Source: CAZWRK01 sp964635875 (GTDB taxonomy: Bacteria > Pseudomonadota > Gammaproteobacteria > Burkholderiales > Aquaspirillaceae). Taken from it: DNA of 38,776 nt. The position numbers and the translations under genes are program-made. Below, piece after piece: positions 23,129 to 31,393 of the stretch; position 1 is the stretch's first letter, and each line of letters begins with the position of its first letter. The DNA is taken from NCBI GenBank assembly GCA_964635875.1, contig CAZWRK010000030.1:1-38776 (forward strand). The letters are read 5' to 3'. Below the pieces are notes generated by a model. That model was not told the origin of the DNA, searched no databases, and saw only the letters and a list, made by a program, of their open reading frames with translations.

Positions 23129-24362
23129 ATGTGGTTTGCGGGATACTGGACGCCGTGTTACTTGCAGCCGCGAGGGGGGCAGCTGCACGGAGAGTCATCG
23201 CCCCGCCCGCCTGTTCGAGCTTGAGATACCCTGCACGGACGCACCCAGCCAGAACGTCTTCAAAATCCCGCATGGACGGGAAGTAGGAATGGACATACCG
23301 ATAGGCTTCGTGATAAGGTACGGAACCCTTGGAATGTACAAACCAGACCAGACGTTCGGCATAGAGCGCCGTTTCGGACTTGCCAATCTTGGAAAACACG
23401 AATGACATATCAGGTTCGAGGTCAGTAACCATCTGATCTGCAATTACTAGGTGTTCGTCTGTAATCAGCATGGAATCCCCAGCGGACGCAGACAGCACCA
23501 TAGCCAACTTGTGGATATGCGTCTGCTTGCGGGCGAGGTACCCGCCGAAGCGGTCATCGTCGAGATTCGCGGAACGGACTGTGTAATGACGATGATACCA
23601 CGCCTCACCCCAAGCGATTGCATCGGAGGTAAGCTTCATTTCACCCGCCAGTCCTGAAATATGACTGAGGTCGCTGATCAGGCGCTCCGCGAGCTGGTCG
23701 AGGTTGGCAGGGACTTTCAGCCCAGGGTACGCGACGTAGCGGGCTTTCTGATCTGCGTAGACGAAAATACACCGGGAGGTGAAGCCGCCGCCGATCATAT
23801 ACTCCGGAAAGTTACCTGCAATCCACGACGGGGTCGTGCAAGCGATAAGATTGATCCACGGGTTTTCTACGGAATCGTTACCGCTGTGCTTCGTTTTTTT
23901 CTCGAAGGTGCCGGGTTTCCCGTCCCACAGAGCCACGAGCAGGTCGACCATCTCCTTGTCCTGGGGGTTAAGTAAATTGCCGAATTCGCTGCTTTCGAGG
24001 GTCAGTGCCGACATAACGTGGATATTACCTTCGTACTCGAATCCCTCCGTGCGCTCACTGAAGGCTTGAATGAGGGCTGGCCAAGTCACAACGTCCGGGC
24101 CGAAATGCACACCTGGCACCTTGCGGAGCAGGTTCATCGCGACACCGGCAGTCGTCGACTTGGACACGATCCCAGGAGGGGCTACAAGGACGATGTAGAA
24201 GTTCGGATACCAGCGGAAGTATGCTTGGTCAATCCAGACTTTACGCCGCAAGCACCCGGCGATGGCTGATACCCCCGACCAAAAGTACATATGGCGCGGA
24301 GCTTCCCCATAGCTTGCGTAGTCCATAAAGGCAGTCAGCCAATCACCGTAGTGCCTAGCCAT
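23127..24362 (-). CDS. DUF3987-type phage ATPase (primase/helicase-associated)
   Basis: A 411-residue protein. The N-terminus (SYGEAPRHMYFWSGVSAIAG) and NFYIVLVAPPGIVSKSTT match a phage DUF3987-like family often annotated as helicase or primase. The Walker A is unusual: APPGIVSKST (61-70) has Ser67 where the canonical Gly before Lys68 stands. NPQDKEMVDLLVALWDGKPG and NPWINLIACTTPSWIAGNFP (Walker B/sensor-like) are well preserved. The C-terminal 130 residues include helical elements and a winged-helix-like piece. Start at 24362 overlaps the polymerase stop (TGATG). Likely replication protein; helicase activity unproven. Confidence 0.75.
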   Translation of the reverse strand: MARHYGDWLTAFMDYASYGEAPRHMYFWSGVSAIAGCLRRKVWIDQAYFRWYPNFYIVLVAPPGIVSKSTTAGVAMNLLRKVPGVHFGPDVVTWPALIQAFSERTEGFEYEGNIHVMSALTLESSEFGNLLNPQDKEMVDLLVALWDGKPGTFEKKTKHSGNDSVENPWINLIACTTPSWIAGNFPEYMIGGGFTSRCIFVYADQKARYVAYPGLKVPANLDQLAERLISDLSHISGLAGEMKLTSDAIAWGEAWYHRHYTVRSANLDDDRFGGYLARKQTHIHKLAMVLSASAGDSMLITDEHLVIADQMVTDLEPDMSFVFSKIGKSETALYAERLVWFVHSKGSVPYHEAYRYVHSYFPSMRDFEDVLAGCVRAGYLKLEQAGGAMTLRAAAPLAAASNTASSIPQTT

Positions 24363-26743
24363 CAGTCACAATCTCCCCACGACTCAGTAGAGGTCTTCAC
24401 CCCAACCGGAATTACCAACGGATCACCTTGGTACGGGAGCGGGATTTCCGCAGCCGCTACGATTCGATCACGCGCCCAGTCGCCGAGATGTGACGGATAC
24501 TGCCCTGCGAGGGAATCGTGTACCTGAAGCAATACTTCGACCTCGGGCAAGGTTTCGTAGATTTTGACGTAAGCCCGATTAATCAAGCATGCCACAGTCG
24601 ATTGCGGTATCCAAGCAGCTGCCTGATTAAAAATCGTACCCTCTATCCGGTCGAAGAAGTAGCAGCGATAACCGAACACGTTCTGCACCATTCGGCGTTT
24701 GAATACCTGGTCTTTGAGATCATCCTGCCACTTTTTGATACGAGGAAAACGGTCAAAGTACCACTTTTGTGTTTGCTCGGCTTGATGGACTCCCAGACCG
24801 AGTCTTTCGGCAAGGCCTTTCGCCGTGCCCAGGTAGTTGGTTCCGTGAGCAAAAGACTTAAACGTCTGGCGGCGAGGATCCTTTTTCGTGATGGAAGGGT
24901 CATGGTAGAATTCCTTAGCGATTTCGGTATATGGGTCAAGGCCAGCCTTGAGCATGGCCTTGAACTCGGGCTCGTCTGCCTCCCAGACTACGATTCGCAA
25001 GTCGGCGCTGGAGAGGTCGATGTCGAAGAACGTGTTCCCGGGATCTGGGACAAAGAGGCTTCTAACATTGGGCAGTTCGAGTTCGTCATCCCCGCCACCC
25101 TTAGGGATATTTTGCAGGTTGAGCCCGGAGCCAAAGGCATTCTTAGAAGAGCTAAACCGGAAAGTTTCAGTACCAGCGATATTGAACGAGCAGCGCATAC
25201 GTCCGTCAACGTCCAGAGGAGCGTTGATAAACGTTGAGAGGAACACACCAAGACTGCGGAGTTCTTGGACTTTCTTGACGAGGCCCTTGAGGATAGGCTC
25301 CCGCTCGGCGATTTTACGCAGGGACTCATCGTCAGTGCTGATTCCACCAGTTTTTCGGTTAAATACAGGCTTTTGCTGCAAGACCTCATAGAACACTTCC
25401 TTCATCTGCTTAGGAGACTTGATGTTGAGGGGGAAGCCGAGTATATCGATCAGCCATTGCTCCCGCTTGGCGATTTCTTCCTGGAGGTCGAACGCAAAGG
25501 CGGCCCGGCGCTTGGTGTCAACACGGAGCCCTCGGTTCATAGACTGTAAAACAGGCCAGAAGAGCTTTTGCTGAAAGTCATGTACCTCGCGCATACCGAG
25601 AGCGTCGACAGAGGCTTGTTCGACTTCATCGACTTCGAAGGTGATGACGCAGTCCTTACAGTTATAAGTCCAATATTGATCTTCGGAATGCCTCTTCGGA
25701 TCCCATTCCTTGCCTTCGTCTTTCCAGTACGCATGATATTCGCAATACATCGAAGAGAGAAAATCGAGGCCTTTCTGCATGTTGGAGAACATGACGTGCT
25801 GAGCGAGCATCGTGTCACGGCGCAGATGGGGGATGAAGTGGAGGTGGCGGTAGAAGTACTGCGCGTCGTAGGAGAAGTTCTGCCCGATGACTTCGATGTT
25901 GCGGTGTGTCAGGACTTTGTACAGTGCGTGGCAGATCTGGGCCTCGTGTTCGGCTGGCCAATACCCTTCGGGCTTGTCGACACACATGAGGGGGATGCAG
26001 AGCGCGTCGAGCTTAGACCACGCAACCCCGATACAGGCGATATGCCCGGCGCGAGTTTCGACGTCGACAGCGAGCTTCATGGGCTTGTCGGCGATTTCGA
26101 GCTGCTGATGGAGCTGCGCGAGGACTGAGACTACGGTGGTATAATCCGGGCGAATTACGAAGTTGTAATCCGGGCGGATTAACTCCCGGTAGGTCGATTG
26201 AGCCTTCGCGCGCCGCAGATCTTGAACCGCAATCTGGCGCCACGACCACTGCCGCAGAATTACGGCGGGGTGATAGGCTGGCACTACCTTCGGCTTGTAG
26301 TCGAGGTTCAGCTCCATGTCGCACTCGATAGTCGACCCACGCCAAGACATGATCCCGCTGTTCCCGGTCAATGCCCACAAGGCTACGTTGCCCAAGGCAA
26401 TGATGACATGGGGCCGGCAGAGTTCGATTTCCCGCTTGAGCAGCTCAATGCCGTCGCGGACTACAGGCAGGACAAACTTGTCCCGCAGCATGAGGTGTTG
26501 GCCGGTAATGGACTTCTTGTCGGCGGCGATGAAATTGTCGATGTCGTTACCTGGAGGACGGACACGGACAACATTGGTGATGAAGCACGCGGAGCGCATG
26601 ATACCCGCTTCCTGCAACATCTTAGAAAGCTCCATCCCGGCGGAACCCACGAAGGGTTCGCCTTTCAGGACTTCCTGCTCGCCGGGGCACTCTCCGACGA
26701 TCATGATTTTGGCAGGGCAAGGGCCTGTCGGGCGAATATCCAT
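24362..26743 (-). CDS. UDG-like domain fused to family A DNA polymerase
   Basis: A 793-residue replicative polymerase with an extra N-terminal domain. Residues about 11-180 form a family 4/5 uracil-DNA glycosylase-like fold: GECPGEQE (17-24), GEPFVGSAG (28-36) and the YHPAVIL motif (157-163); the cysteine pattern for the Fe-S cluster is not obvious. The 3'-5' exonuclease has motifs DVE (227-229), NFSYD (289-293) and YNCKD (360-364). The polymerase has motif A DLSSADLR (576-583), motif B RQTFKSFAHGTNYLG (625-639) and motif C VHDS (741-744). Compared with E. coli Pol I, the steric-gate Glu is Asp581, Phe762 is His633 and HDE is HDS. Start overlaps the upstream stop (TAATG). Confidence 0.93.
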   Translation of the reverse strand: MDIRPTGPCPAKIMIVGECPGEQEVLKGEPFVGSAGMELSKMLQEAGIMRSACFITNVVRVRPPGNDIDNFIAADKKSITGQHLMLRDKFVLPVVRDGIELLKREIELCRPHVIIALGNVALWALTGNSGIMSWRGSTIECDMELNLDYKPKVVPAYHPAVILRQWSWRQIAVQDLRRAKAQSTYRELIRPDYNFVIRPDYTTVVSVLAQLHQQLEIADKPMKLAVDVETRAGHIACIGVAWSKLDALCIPLMCVDKPEGYWPAEHEAQICHALYKVLTHRNIEVIGQNFSYDAQYFYRHLHFIPHLRRDTMLAQHVMFSNMQKGLDFLSSMYCEYHAYWKDEGKEWDPKRHSEDQYWTYNCKDCVITFEVDEVEQASVDALGMREVHDFQQKLFWPVLQSMNRGLRVDTKRRAAFAFDLQEEIAKREQWLIDILGFPLNIKSPKQMKEVFYEVLQQKPVFNRKTGGISTDDESLRKIAEREPILKGLVKKVQELRSLGVFLSTFINAPLDVDGRMRCSFNIAGTETFRFSSSKNAFGSGLNLQNIPKGGGDDELELPNVRSLFVPDPGNTFFDIDLSSADLRIVVWEADEPEFKAMLKAGLDPYTEIAKEFYHDPSITKKDPRRQTFKSFAHGTNYLGTAKGLAERLGLGVHQAEQTQKWYFDRFPRIKKWQDDLKDQVFKRRMVQNVFGYRCYFFDRIEGTIFNQAAAWIPQSTVACLINRAYVKIYETLPEVEVLLQVHDSLAGQYPSHLGDWARDRIVAAAEIPLPYQGDPLVIPVGVKTSTESWGDCD
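26153..26170. repeat. RATTAC-N6-GTAATY palindrome, copy 6 (inside polymerase gene)
   Basis: AATTAC-GAAGTT-GTAATC, flanked on both sides by direct repeats of TAATCCGGGCG. It encodes the duplicated IRPDY segment in the linker between the UDG-like and exonuclease domains. Confidence 0.65.
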
Positions 26744-27012
26744 TACGGCCTCCGCTGGGCAAGGACACGGTTAGCGAAAAACACCATCTTCTCGGCATCG
26801 TACACCGGGCCGTCGTATCCGTCCTTCATAACCCCGAGCTGGCGGGCAGCGCATGACCGCCACACGGCTTTGAAGACATTGGCTTCGGCGTAGTTCATAC
26901 CCAAGGCTTCGATGATGTCGTTGCACTCAGCCATGTACGGCTTCGAGCGCTTGTTCAAGGGCGTCTTCACCTCGACGGTGTAGTACCCGACGGAAAGTCC
27001 TGTGTTTGCCAT
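26743..27012 (-). CDS. small conserved phage protein, unknown function
   Basis: An 89-residue protein (MANTGLSVGYYTVEVKTPLN). The ATG at 27012 begins two bases after the upstream stop and follows GAGGGG. It contains KPYMAECNDIIEALGMNYAE and FKAVWRSCAARQLGVMKDGY, a helical pattern common in small proteins next to phage polymerases. It may assist DNA replication or bind nucleic acid; not assigned. Confidence 0.75.
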   Translation of the reverse strand: MANTGLSVGYYTVEVKTPLNKRSKPYMAECNDIIEALGMNYAEANVFKAVWRSCAARQLGVMKDGYDGPVYDAEKMVFFANRVLAQRRP

Positions 27013-27014
27013 GA

Positions 27015-28412
27015 TTACAGCCCCTCGATTTCGATCTGGGCGTCCCCGATGCGGATGGCTTCGGCACGCTTGAGGATCAGCCCATAGTATTCCGAGGTCA
27101 TTTCCAGAGCCACGGCTTCGCACTTGTACGTATGGCAGGCAGGGAGGATGGGGCCGCTGCCGGCAAAGGAGTCGAGTACCTTGTCACCGGGGCGCACGGA
27201 ACGCTGGAGCAAGTTCTGGAACAGAGCCACAGGCTTTTGAGCCCCATGGCCCATGTTCTCGTCGCCGTTGACTGTCACAATGTCCGGGTAGATATGGGTG
27301 ACAGGTTTCTTGCCCTTAATCGCGTAGAGAATCCATTCGGTCTGGCGACGCGGGCCATGCTCGGGCAGGGGAACACGGCCGGAGTTAAGCTTGTGCACGG
27401 TCAGCGGAGTGCGGAACACGTACCAGCCGGCTTTGGTCATCATGTCCTTCAGCGCGTGGAAGTTGTCGATGTCGCAGAAGACGTAAGCGTGAGCCTGTGG
27501 TTTGGTGACGGCAAAGGTCAACGGCGCCCACGCTGTCATGAGCTTGAGCCATGCTTCATAGGAATCGTCGTAGTGGTGCTCGATGCCAGTCATTTTGCCG
27601 CCTGCGTCACCGAACTCGTCTGCGCCCATGCCGTAAGGAGGGTCGGTGCAGATCACGTCGATAGTGCCTGCGTTTGCAGGATCAGCCATCCAGTCAAGGC
27701 AGTTGATGTTGAGCATGATGTGCTTGTCGATGGAGAAGGATGCGCCAACGCGGGCTGCAAGTTCTTGGTTCTTGCGGGATTCTTCCTGCTTGCGGAGGAT
27801 TTTGAAGGCCTCGTCCGCGGACTTGGCTTTGGCGACGGCAGGGTTGTCCAGGTGCTTGGCGACGAGGATTTCCTTGCGGACGGTATCTTGGTAGGAACCG
27901 TCGCGGCGCCCGGTGAGTTCTTCTGCGGTGTCGGCAATGGTATGGAGTTGCGCAGGCGGGGGCGGTTCCCCCGCATCGTGCGTTTCCTTAAGCCGGGCGA
28001 GGTTTGCGGAAGCGACTTGCGCCTGCCGCAGCGCATGGAGCCGTGCAACCGCTGCCGCGTGTTCCTGCCACGTCAAATCGCGCCGCTTGAGGTTTTCGTC
28101 AAGCTCCGCTTCCTCGGCTTCCAGCACGGAGAGTTCCCCGAGGTCGGTGTAAGGGATCACATCCGAGCCATCGCCGAAGGCCCGCCCATTGTGCTTGAAC
28201 GTACCACCGAGTTCCAGAATCTCGGCCATGGCTTTGAGCCGGCGTTCGCCTGCGACCAGAACGATGGTCGTACCTTCCCGGCGCATGACCGGCGGGTGCA
28301 GCAGTCCGTTATCCTCGATGGAGCATTTCAGCTCCTGCAGGGCTTCAGGATCAAACTCCTGACGCTGGCGGTTTTCCTTGATGACGATGTCGCGCAGTGA
28401 GATGACTGGCAT
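27015..28412 (-). CDS. ParB-like domain fused to adenine-specific DNA methyltransferase
   Basis: A 465-residue protein. Residues 1-120 form a ParB/Srx-like N-terminal domain (DNGLLHPPVMRR, VAGERR at 53-58, ENLKRRDLTWQE at 106-117). The second part is a beta-class methyltransferase: DPPY (257-260) precedes the SAM-binding FAGSG (416-420), with QKPVALFQNLLQRSVRPGDK between. DPPY points to N6-adenine. No cognate restriction enzyme is nearby. Probable roles are protection from host restriction or marking phage DNA. GGAG precedes the start; transcription probably begins at 28525..28553. Confidence 0.9.
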   Translation of the reverse strand: MPVISLRDIVIKENRQRQEFDPEALQELKCSIEDNGLLHPPVMRREGTTIVLVAGERRLKAMAEILELGGTFKHNGRAFGDGSDVIPYTDLGELSVLEAEEAELDENLKRRDLTWQEHAAAVARLHALRQAQVASANLARLKETHDAGEPPPPAQLHTIADTAEELTGRRDGSYQDTVRKEILVAKHLDNPAVAKAKSADEAFKILRKQEESRKNQELAARVGASFSIDKHIMLNINCLDWMADPANAGTIDVICTDPPYGMGADEFGDAGGKMTGIEHHYDDSYEAWLKLMTAWAPLTFAVTKPQAHAYVFCDIDNFHALKDMMTKAGWYVFRTPLTVHKLNSGRVPLPEHGPRRQTEWILYAIKGKKPVTHIYPDIVTVNGDENMGHGAQKPVALFQNLLQRSVRPGDKVLDSFAGSGPILPACHTYKCEAVALEMTSEYYGLILKRAEAIRIGDAQIEIEGL

Positions 28413-28524
28413 GGGTATATCTCCGATGGATTAAAGGGAGGGGTGGAAAAACGAACACGCCACGGGCGAAACATGCCCGGCACGGGGGCAGAATCGAGCG
28501 TGGCGCGATTTTCTTGCGGGGGTG

Positions 28525-28553
28525 GTATATTGATATTCCCCGGCCACAGACAA
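28525..28553 (-). promoter_or_regulatory. putative promoter for the methyltransferase-polymerase operon
   Basis: Minus strand TTGTCT (28548-28553), 17-base spacer, ATATAC (28525-28530). It lies between the terminator of the preceding gene and the methyltransferase start, where a promoter is needed. Moderate consensus match. Confidence 0.4.
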
Positions 28554-28640
28554 TGCCGACTCGGCGGGCGTCTTTACGGGCATACGGAACGGGGAAGTAG
28601 CGTGTAACATGGGCAAATGCCTTTCATGCGGAGTCAGCGC

Positions 28641-28659
28641 AAAAGCCCCCGAAGGGGCT
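28641..28659 (-). terminator. rho-independent terminator after 28680..28949
   Basis: Minus strand AGCCCC-TTCG-GGGGCT followed by T residues (complement of the A's at 28641-28643). Compact stem with a UUCG loop. Confidence 0.85.
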
Positions 28660-28679
28660 GAGGCTGGCACCGGGATAGG

Positions 28680-28949
28680 TTACAGCGGCCTGGAGGGCGC
28701 GGGCGCCGGGGCCGCAGTCTCGACTTGCTTGAGCTGGTATTCCATCCAGCGGTAATGGGAGTAGGTGTCACCTTCCTGCTTGCAGGGAACGTCGGTGACG
28801 AAAGACGTCACGCCGGTGTTGCCGTCGGTGACACGCAGGTTGACGTTGCCATTTTCGAGAACCTTGACGATGGTGGCATCGGTTGGTTCGGCGGCACTGC
28901 CGTCTGCAAAATAGTAAACCTTGCGGCCAACGGCGGGGGTGATGGGCAT
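28680..28949 (-). CDS. small conserved phage protein
   Basis: An 89-residue protein (MPITPAVGRKVYYFADGSAA) with AAGGAG upstream. The first 70 residues look like an SH3-like beta barrel: VGRKVYY, ATIVKVLENGNVNLRVTD, CKQEGDTYSHYRWMEYQ. A Pro/Ala-rich tail follows. Such proteins are frequent in phages and uncharacterised. It is a single-gene unit, with terminators on both sides (28974-28996 upstream and 28641-28659 downstream). Confidence 0.8.
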   Translation of the reverse strand: MPITPAVGRKVYYFADGSAAEPTDATIVKVLENGNVNLRVTDGNTGVTSFVTDVPCKQEGDTYSHYRWMEYQLKQVETAAPAPAPSRPL

Positions 28950-28973
28950 GGAGGTCTCCTTGAACTTGAGGGA

Positions 28974-28996
28974 TTAAAAAAGGGGCCGAAGCCCCT
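28974..28996 (-). terminator. rho-independent terminator after 29017..29466
   Basis: Minus strand AGGGGC-TTCG-GCCCCT followed by six T. Nearly identical design to the terminator at 28641. Confidence 0.9.
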
Positions 28997-29016
28997 GCGG
29001 GGACGCTGGCGCGTCG

Positions 29017-29466
29017 TTAGGCCATCTTGGCGACAGCCTTGACTTCGGCGAAGATTTTGTCTTCGTAGACGCGGTGCTTCACCATGACCTTGGCGACGCG
29101 GCCGGTCAGCATGGAGAAGGCAAACGGCTGCCCAGCGACGTTGAGGCCAACGGCGTCACGCAGACGGCCCAGCCCCACGTTCTGCCCCTTGCCCATTGCC
29201 AGGCCGCCGGATTCGGTAAGGTCGAGCATGATGCCTTGGGTGACGCTGACGGTCTGACGACCGAGGAGTTCCTTGACATTAGCATCGTCGATGCTCCACT
29301 TGATGTCGAGGGCCAGGCCGGCCACGGACGGGTCGTCTTTCTTCTGCCACTGACGGCACTTAACTTCGTCGACAACAGCGACGTATTCGCCTTCCGGTAC
29401 CGGGGTAGTTTCGGTGGAATTGGCTTCGGTAACTTGCATGTCGAGGAACTGATCCGGATTAAACAT
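29017..29466 (-). CDS. DUF669-like, possibly single-strand DNA-binding, protein
   Basis: A 149-residue protein (MFNPDQFLDMQVTEANSTET), translated from CAGGAG. The VPEGEYVAVVDEVKCRQWQK and LTESGGLAMGKGQNVGLGRL segments suggest an OB-fold-like beta domain as in DUF669. DUF669 proteins commonly follow RecA-like phage ATPases, as here with 29602..30450. An SSB-like role in recombination or replication is inferred. Confidence 0.7.
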   Translation of the reverse strand: MFNPDQFLDMQVTEANSTETTPVPEGEYVAVVDEVKCRQWQKKDDPSVAGLALDIKWSIDDANVKELLGRQTVSVTQGIMLDLTESGGLAMGKGQNVGLGRLRDAVGLNVAGQPFAFSMLTGRVAKVMVKHRVYEDKIFAEVKAVAKMA

Positions 29467-29601
29467 TTTAATGCTCCTGAAAGTGGGGGTAACGTGAAAG
29501 GGGCTAAACCGTTGCGCTTTACCCCAGCCCCGAGGGGATCATGCGCCGGAAATTAATGGAAACACGAGCGGGGTAAGCCCGCAAGCGGTATCGGCGAAGT
29601 C

Positions 29602-30450
29602 TTACACAACCCCGCCGCGAGACTTCCATTTCGTAATGATACTGGCAAAGGTGGGGGTGTTGTTGGAGCTGATCGGGAGGTTGCGAGTTTTCAGATCAGC
29701 CATGACGTTCGCGGTGTCCCAAGTCCATTTGTCGCCTTGGCGAACGGTAAGGATCACGTCAGAGAACATCGGCGGGAGCTTGGGAGCCAGGGCCTTGCCC
29801 AAGGTCGACACCATAAGCTTGACGCCGCCGAGGATCTGATCCGTTTCGCGCTCGACGTGGGCGATCAGCACAAAATGGCATGGGCAGTTATCGCAGAGCA
29901 TACGGACAAGCTTCTCGATCTGGTCTTGGGCAATGCCCCAATCCGATTGGGACTTGACCGCTTTTCCGCCGACGACGAGTGCCATGGCGGCGCGGCTTAG
30001 GCCGGCCATACCGTCGATGACGAGGGCGCGCTTCGGAGTCCATTCGTTCACTGAGCCAAACTTCTTGCCAGTGCGGTCGTCCGGGAAGTCGTTGAGAGTG
30101 CGTAACAGCTCGATGAACTGATTGTGCTTCATCCGGTTCGGGTCGGGCATCTTGGCGAGGCTGTCCAAGGACATGGTATTGATCTTGGTTGCCGTGTCCA
30201 TGAGTTCGAGGAAGGAAGCCTTGGGGGCTTCTTGGAGGTGCCAGTGCAGGTTGTCCGGGATTGACTGCCCCCGGTCAGTGTAATAGCCGAGCAGAGCCTC
30301 CAGACCAGGTTCGAGGGCGAGGTAGAAGACCTCGATGCCTGCATCGACGAGCGTGCCGATGGCGTGGGTTTTACCTGTGCCGGCAGGCCCCATCAAGAGG
30401 ACGTTGACACCGGGCAGGTCAATGTTGTTGGCTGCGGTGGTTTCGGGCAT
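29602..30450 (-). CDS. RecA-like P-loop ATPase (Sak4-type)
   Basis: A 282-residue protein. The ATG at 30450 follows the upstream stop by one base (TAACATG) with AAAGG before it; longer upstream starts lack a ribosome binding site. Walker A GPAGTGKT (21-28) and Walker B RALVIDGMAGL are clear, and FVLIAHVERETD is a sensor-like strand. Single-domain RecA-like ATPases of this kind act in phage recombination and annealing. It pairs with the DUF669-like gene downstream. Confidence 0.85.
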   Translation of the reverse strand: MPETTAANNIDLPGVNVLLMGPAGTGKTHAIGTLVDAGIEVFYLALEPGLEALLGYYTDRGQSIPDNLHWHLQEAPKASFLELMDTATKINTMSLDSLAKMPDPNRMKHNQFIELLRTLNDFPDDRTGKKFGSVNEWTPKRALVIDGMAGLSRAAMALVVGGKAVKSQSDWGIAQDQIEKLVRMLCDNCPCHFVLIAHVERETDQILGGVKLMVSTLGKALAPKLPPMFSDVILTVRQGDKWTWDTANVMADLKTRNLPISSNNTPTFASIITKWKSRGGVV

Positions 30451-30451
30451 G

Positions 30452-30889
30452 TTAGTAGGCCTTTCCATGTTTGTGAGGGCGGTTGAGATTGAAGAGGAAC
30501 TTATCCACGAGCACTGCGCCGAGGTTGATGTTGTGAGCACCTACGAGGTCGAGGATGCGGATCACTGCGTCCGCAAGTTCTTCCTCAACGCCACTGTATT
30601 GCGGGAGGTGGTCGCTTGCAAGGGACTTGCGGTGGGCTTCGAGCGCCTCGGAAAGTTCACTGTGAACGAGGGCGACCTTTTCGCCGAAGTTATGAGATTC
30701 CCAGAAACCCTGGTGGGTCATCCAGGCCGTAGTGACGGAGGCGAGCTGGCGGAAGAGGACTTCGAGGCTCGGGCGGAGAGTGTTCATGACAGCGGTCATG
30801 TCATTGACCAGAGCCACGTGGTGAAGTGCTGCCTGTTCCTCGATGGGGGGGAGTTCGGGCAGGGGGTGTTGCGAGTTACTGGTACTCAT
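30452..30889 (-). CDS. MazG-like nucleotide pyrophosphohydrolase
   Basis: A 145-residue helical protein. Glu78-x-x-Glu81 (HSELSEALEAHR) and Glu104-x-x-Asp107 (EEELADAVIRILDLVG) are the metal-binding ExxE...ExxD residues of the MazG/dUTPase-like superfamily. The family hydrolyses (d)NTPs to monophosphates; in phages it may cleanse nucleotide pools or modify (p)ppGpp signalling. AGGAAG precedes the start. Confidence 0.85.
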   Translation of the reverse strand: MSTSNSQHPLPELPPIEEQAALHHVALVNDMTAVMNTLRPSLEVLFRQLASVTTAWMTHQGFWESHNFGEKVALVHSELSEALEAHRKSLASDHLPQYSGVEEELADAVIRILDLVGAHNINLGAVLVDKFLFNLNRPHKHGKAY

Positions 30890-30939
30890 TCGGATTTCTT
30901 CCTATGTTTTCGACGAAGAAGGGCTGGCTGAAGGCCCTG

Positions 30940-31155
30940 TTAGCCATGGCGTAGAGTCAGGCGGCCGTTCGCGGCCTTGCGGATCAGCTTGACACCTGGG
31001 TATCCGCTGCCGACATCGACCAGGCGGTGCTTGCCGGGGCGGCCTTTGCGGCGGCACGGGGGTTGCCTATATTCTGACAACCGTACAACAGGAAAAGCTG
31101 AACTGCCCGCAGCCAATCCGAGAAGGGCTGAAAGAAAAGCCTTTGTGTTATGCAT
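30940..31155 (-). CDS. small basic protein with signal-like N-terminus
   Basis: A 71-residue protein (MHNTKAFLSALLGLAAGSSA); the ATG at 31155 has CGGAG upstream. The first 20 residues look like a signal peptide or short membrane anchor. The rest is strongly basic (RQPPCRRKGRPGKHRLVDVG, KLIRKAANGRLTLRHG). No family recognised; it may act in the envelope or bind nucleic acid. Confidence 0.6.
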   Translation of the reverse strand: MHNTKAFLSALLGLAAGSSAFPVVRLSEYRQPPCRRKGRPGKHRLVDVGSGYPGVKLIRKAANGRLTLRHG

Positions 31156-31168
31156 GATAGAACTCCGA

Positions 31169-31384
31169 TTAAGAAATTGTGGTTGCTGCTTCGAACAAAG
31201 CCGCGACTTGCTCAGGCGTTTCGCGGACAGCGTAGTAGCTGGCGGCATCGTCGCAGTCGTTGATGCAAATGTTACTGAACGCCCCGTCTTCCCTTTCCTC
31301 GGCGGCCTTGTGTACGCTAGTCACATGCAGCGGACTCAGCCAAACCTTTTCGCCTGAGATCGTCGTGACTTTCATTAGTTTCAT
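31169..31384 (-). CDS. FlbD-like small protein
   Basis: A 71-residue protein (MKLMKVTTISGEKVWLSPLH) with AAGGA six bases upstream. The pattern MxKVTTxxG..V.L.P.HV.S, followed by YYAVRETPEQVAALFEAA, resembles the small FlbD fold known from flagellar operons and sporadically from phages. No flagellar gene is present, so a different regulatory role is likely. Followed 13 bases later by 30940..31155. Confidence 0.6.
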   Translation of the reverse strand: MKLMKVTTISGEKVWLSPLHVTSVHKAAEEREDGAFSNICINDCDDAASYYAVRETPEQVAALFEAATTIS

Positions 31385-31393
31385 AATGGTTCC

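Noticed and set aside
28431..28670. Leftward 79-codon frame between terminator and methyltransferase
   Set aside because: It begins inside the terminator hairpin, has no ribosome binding site and crosses the putative promoter.
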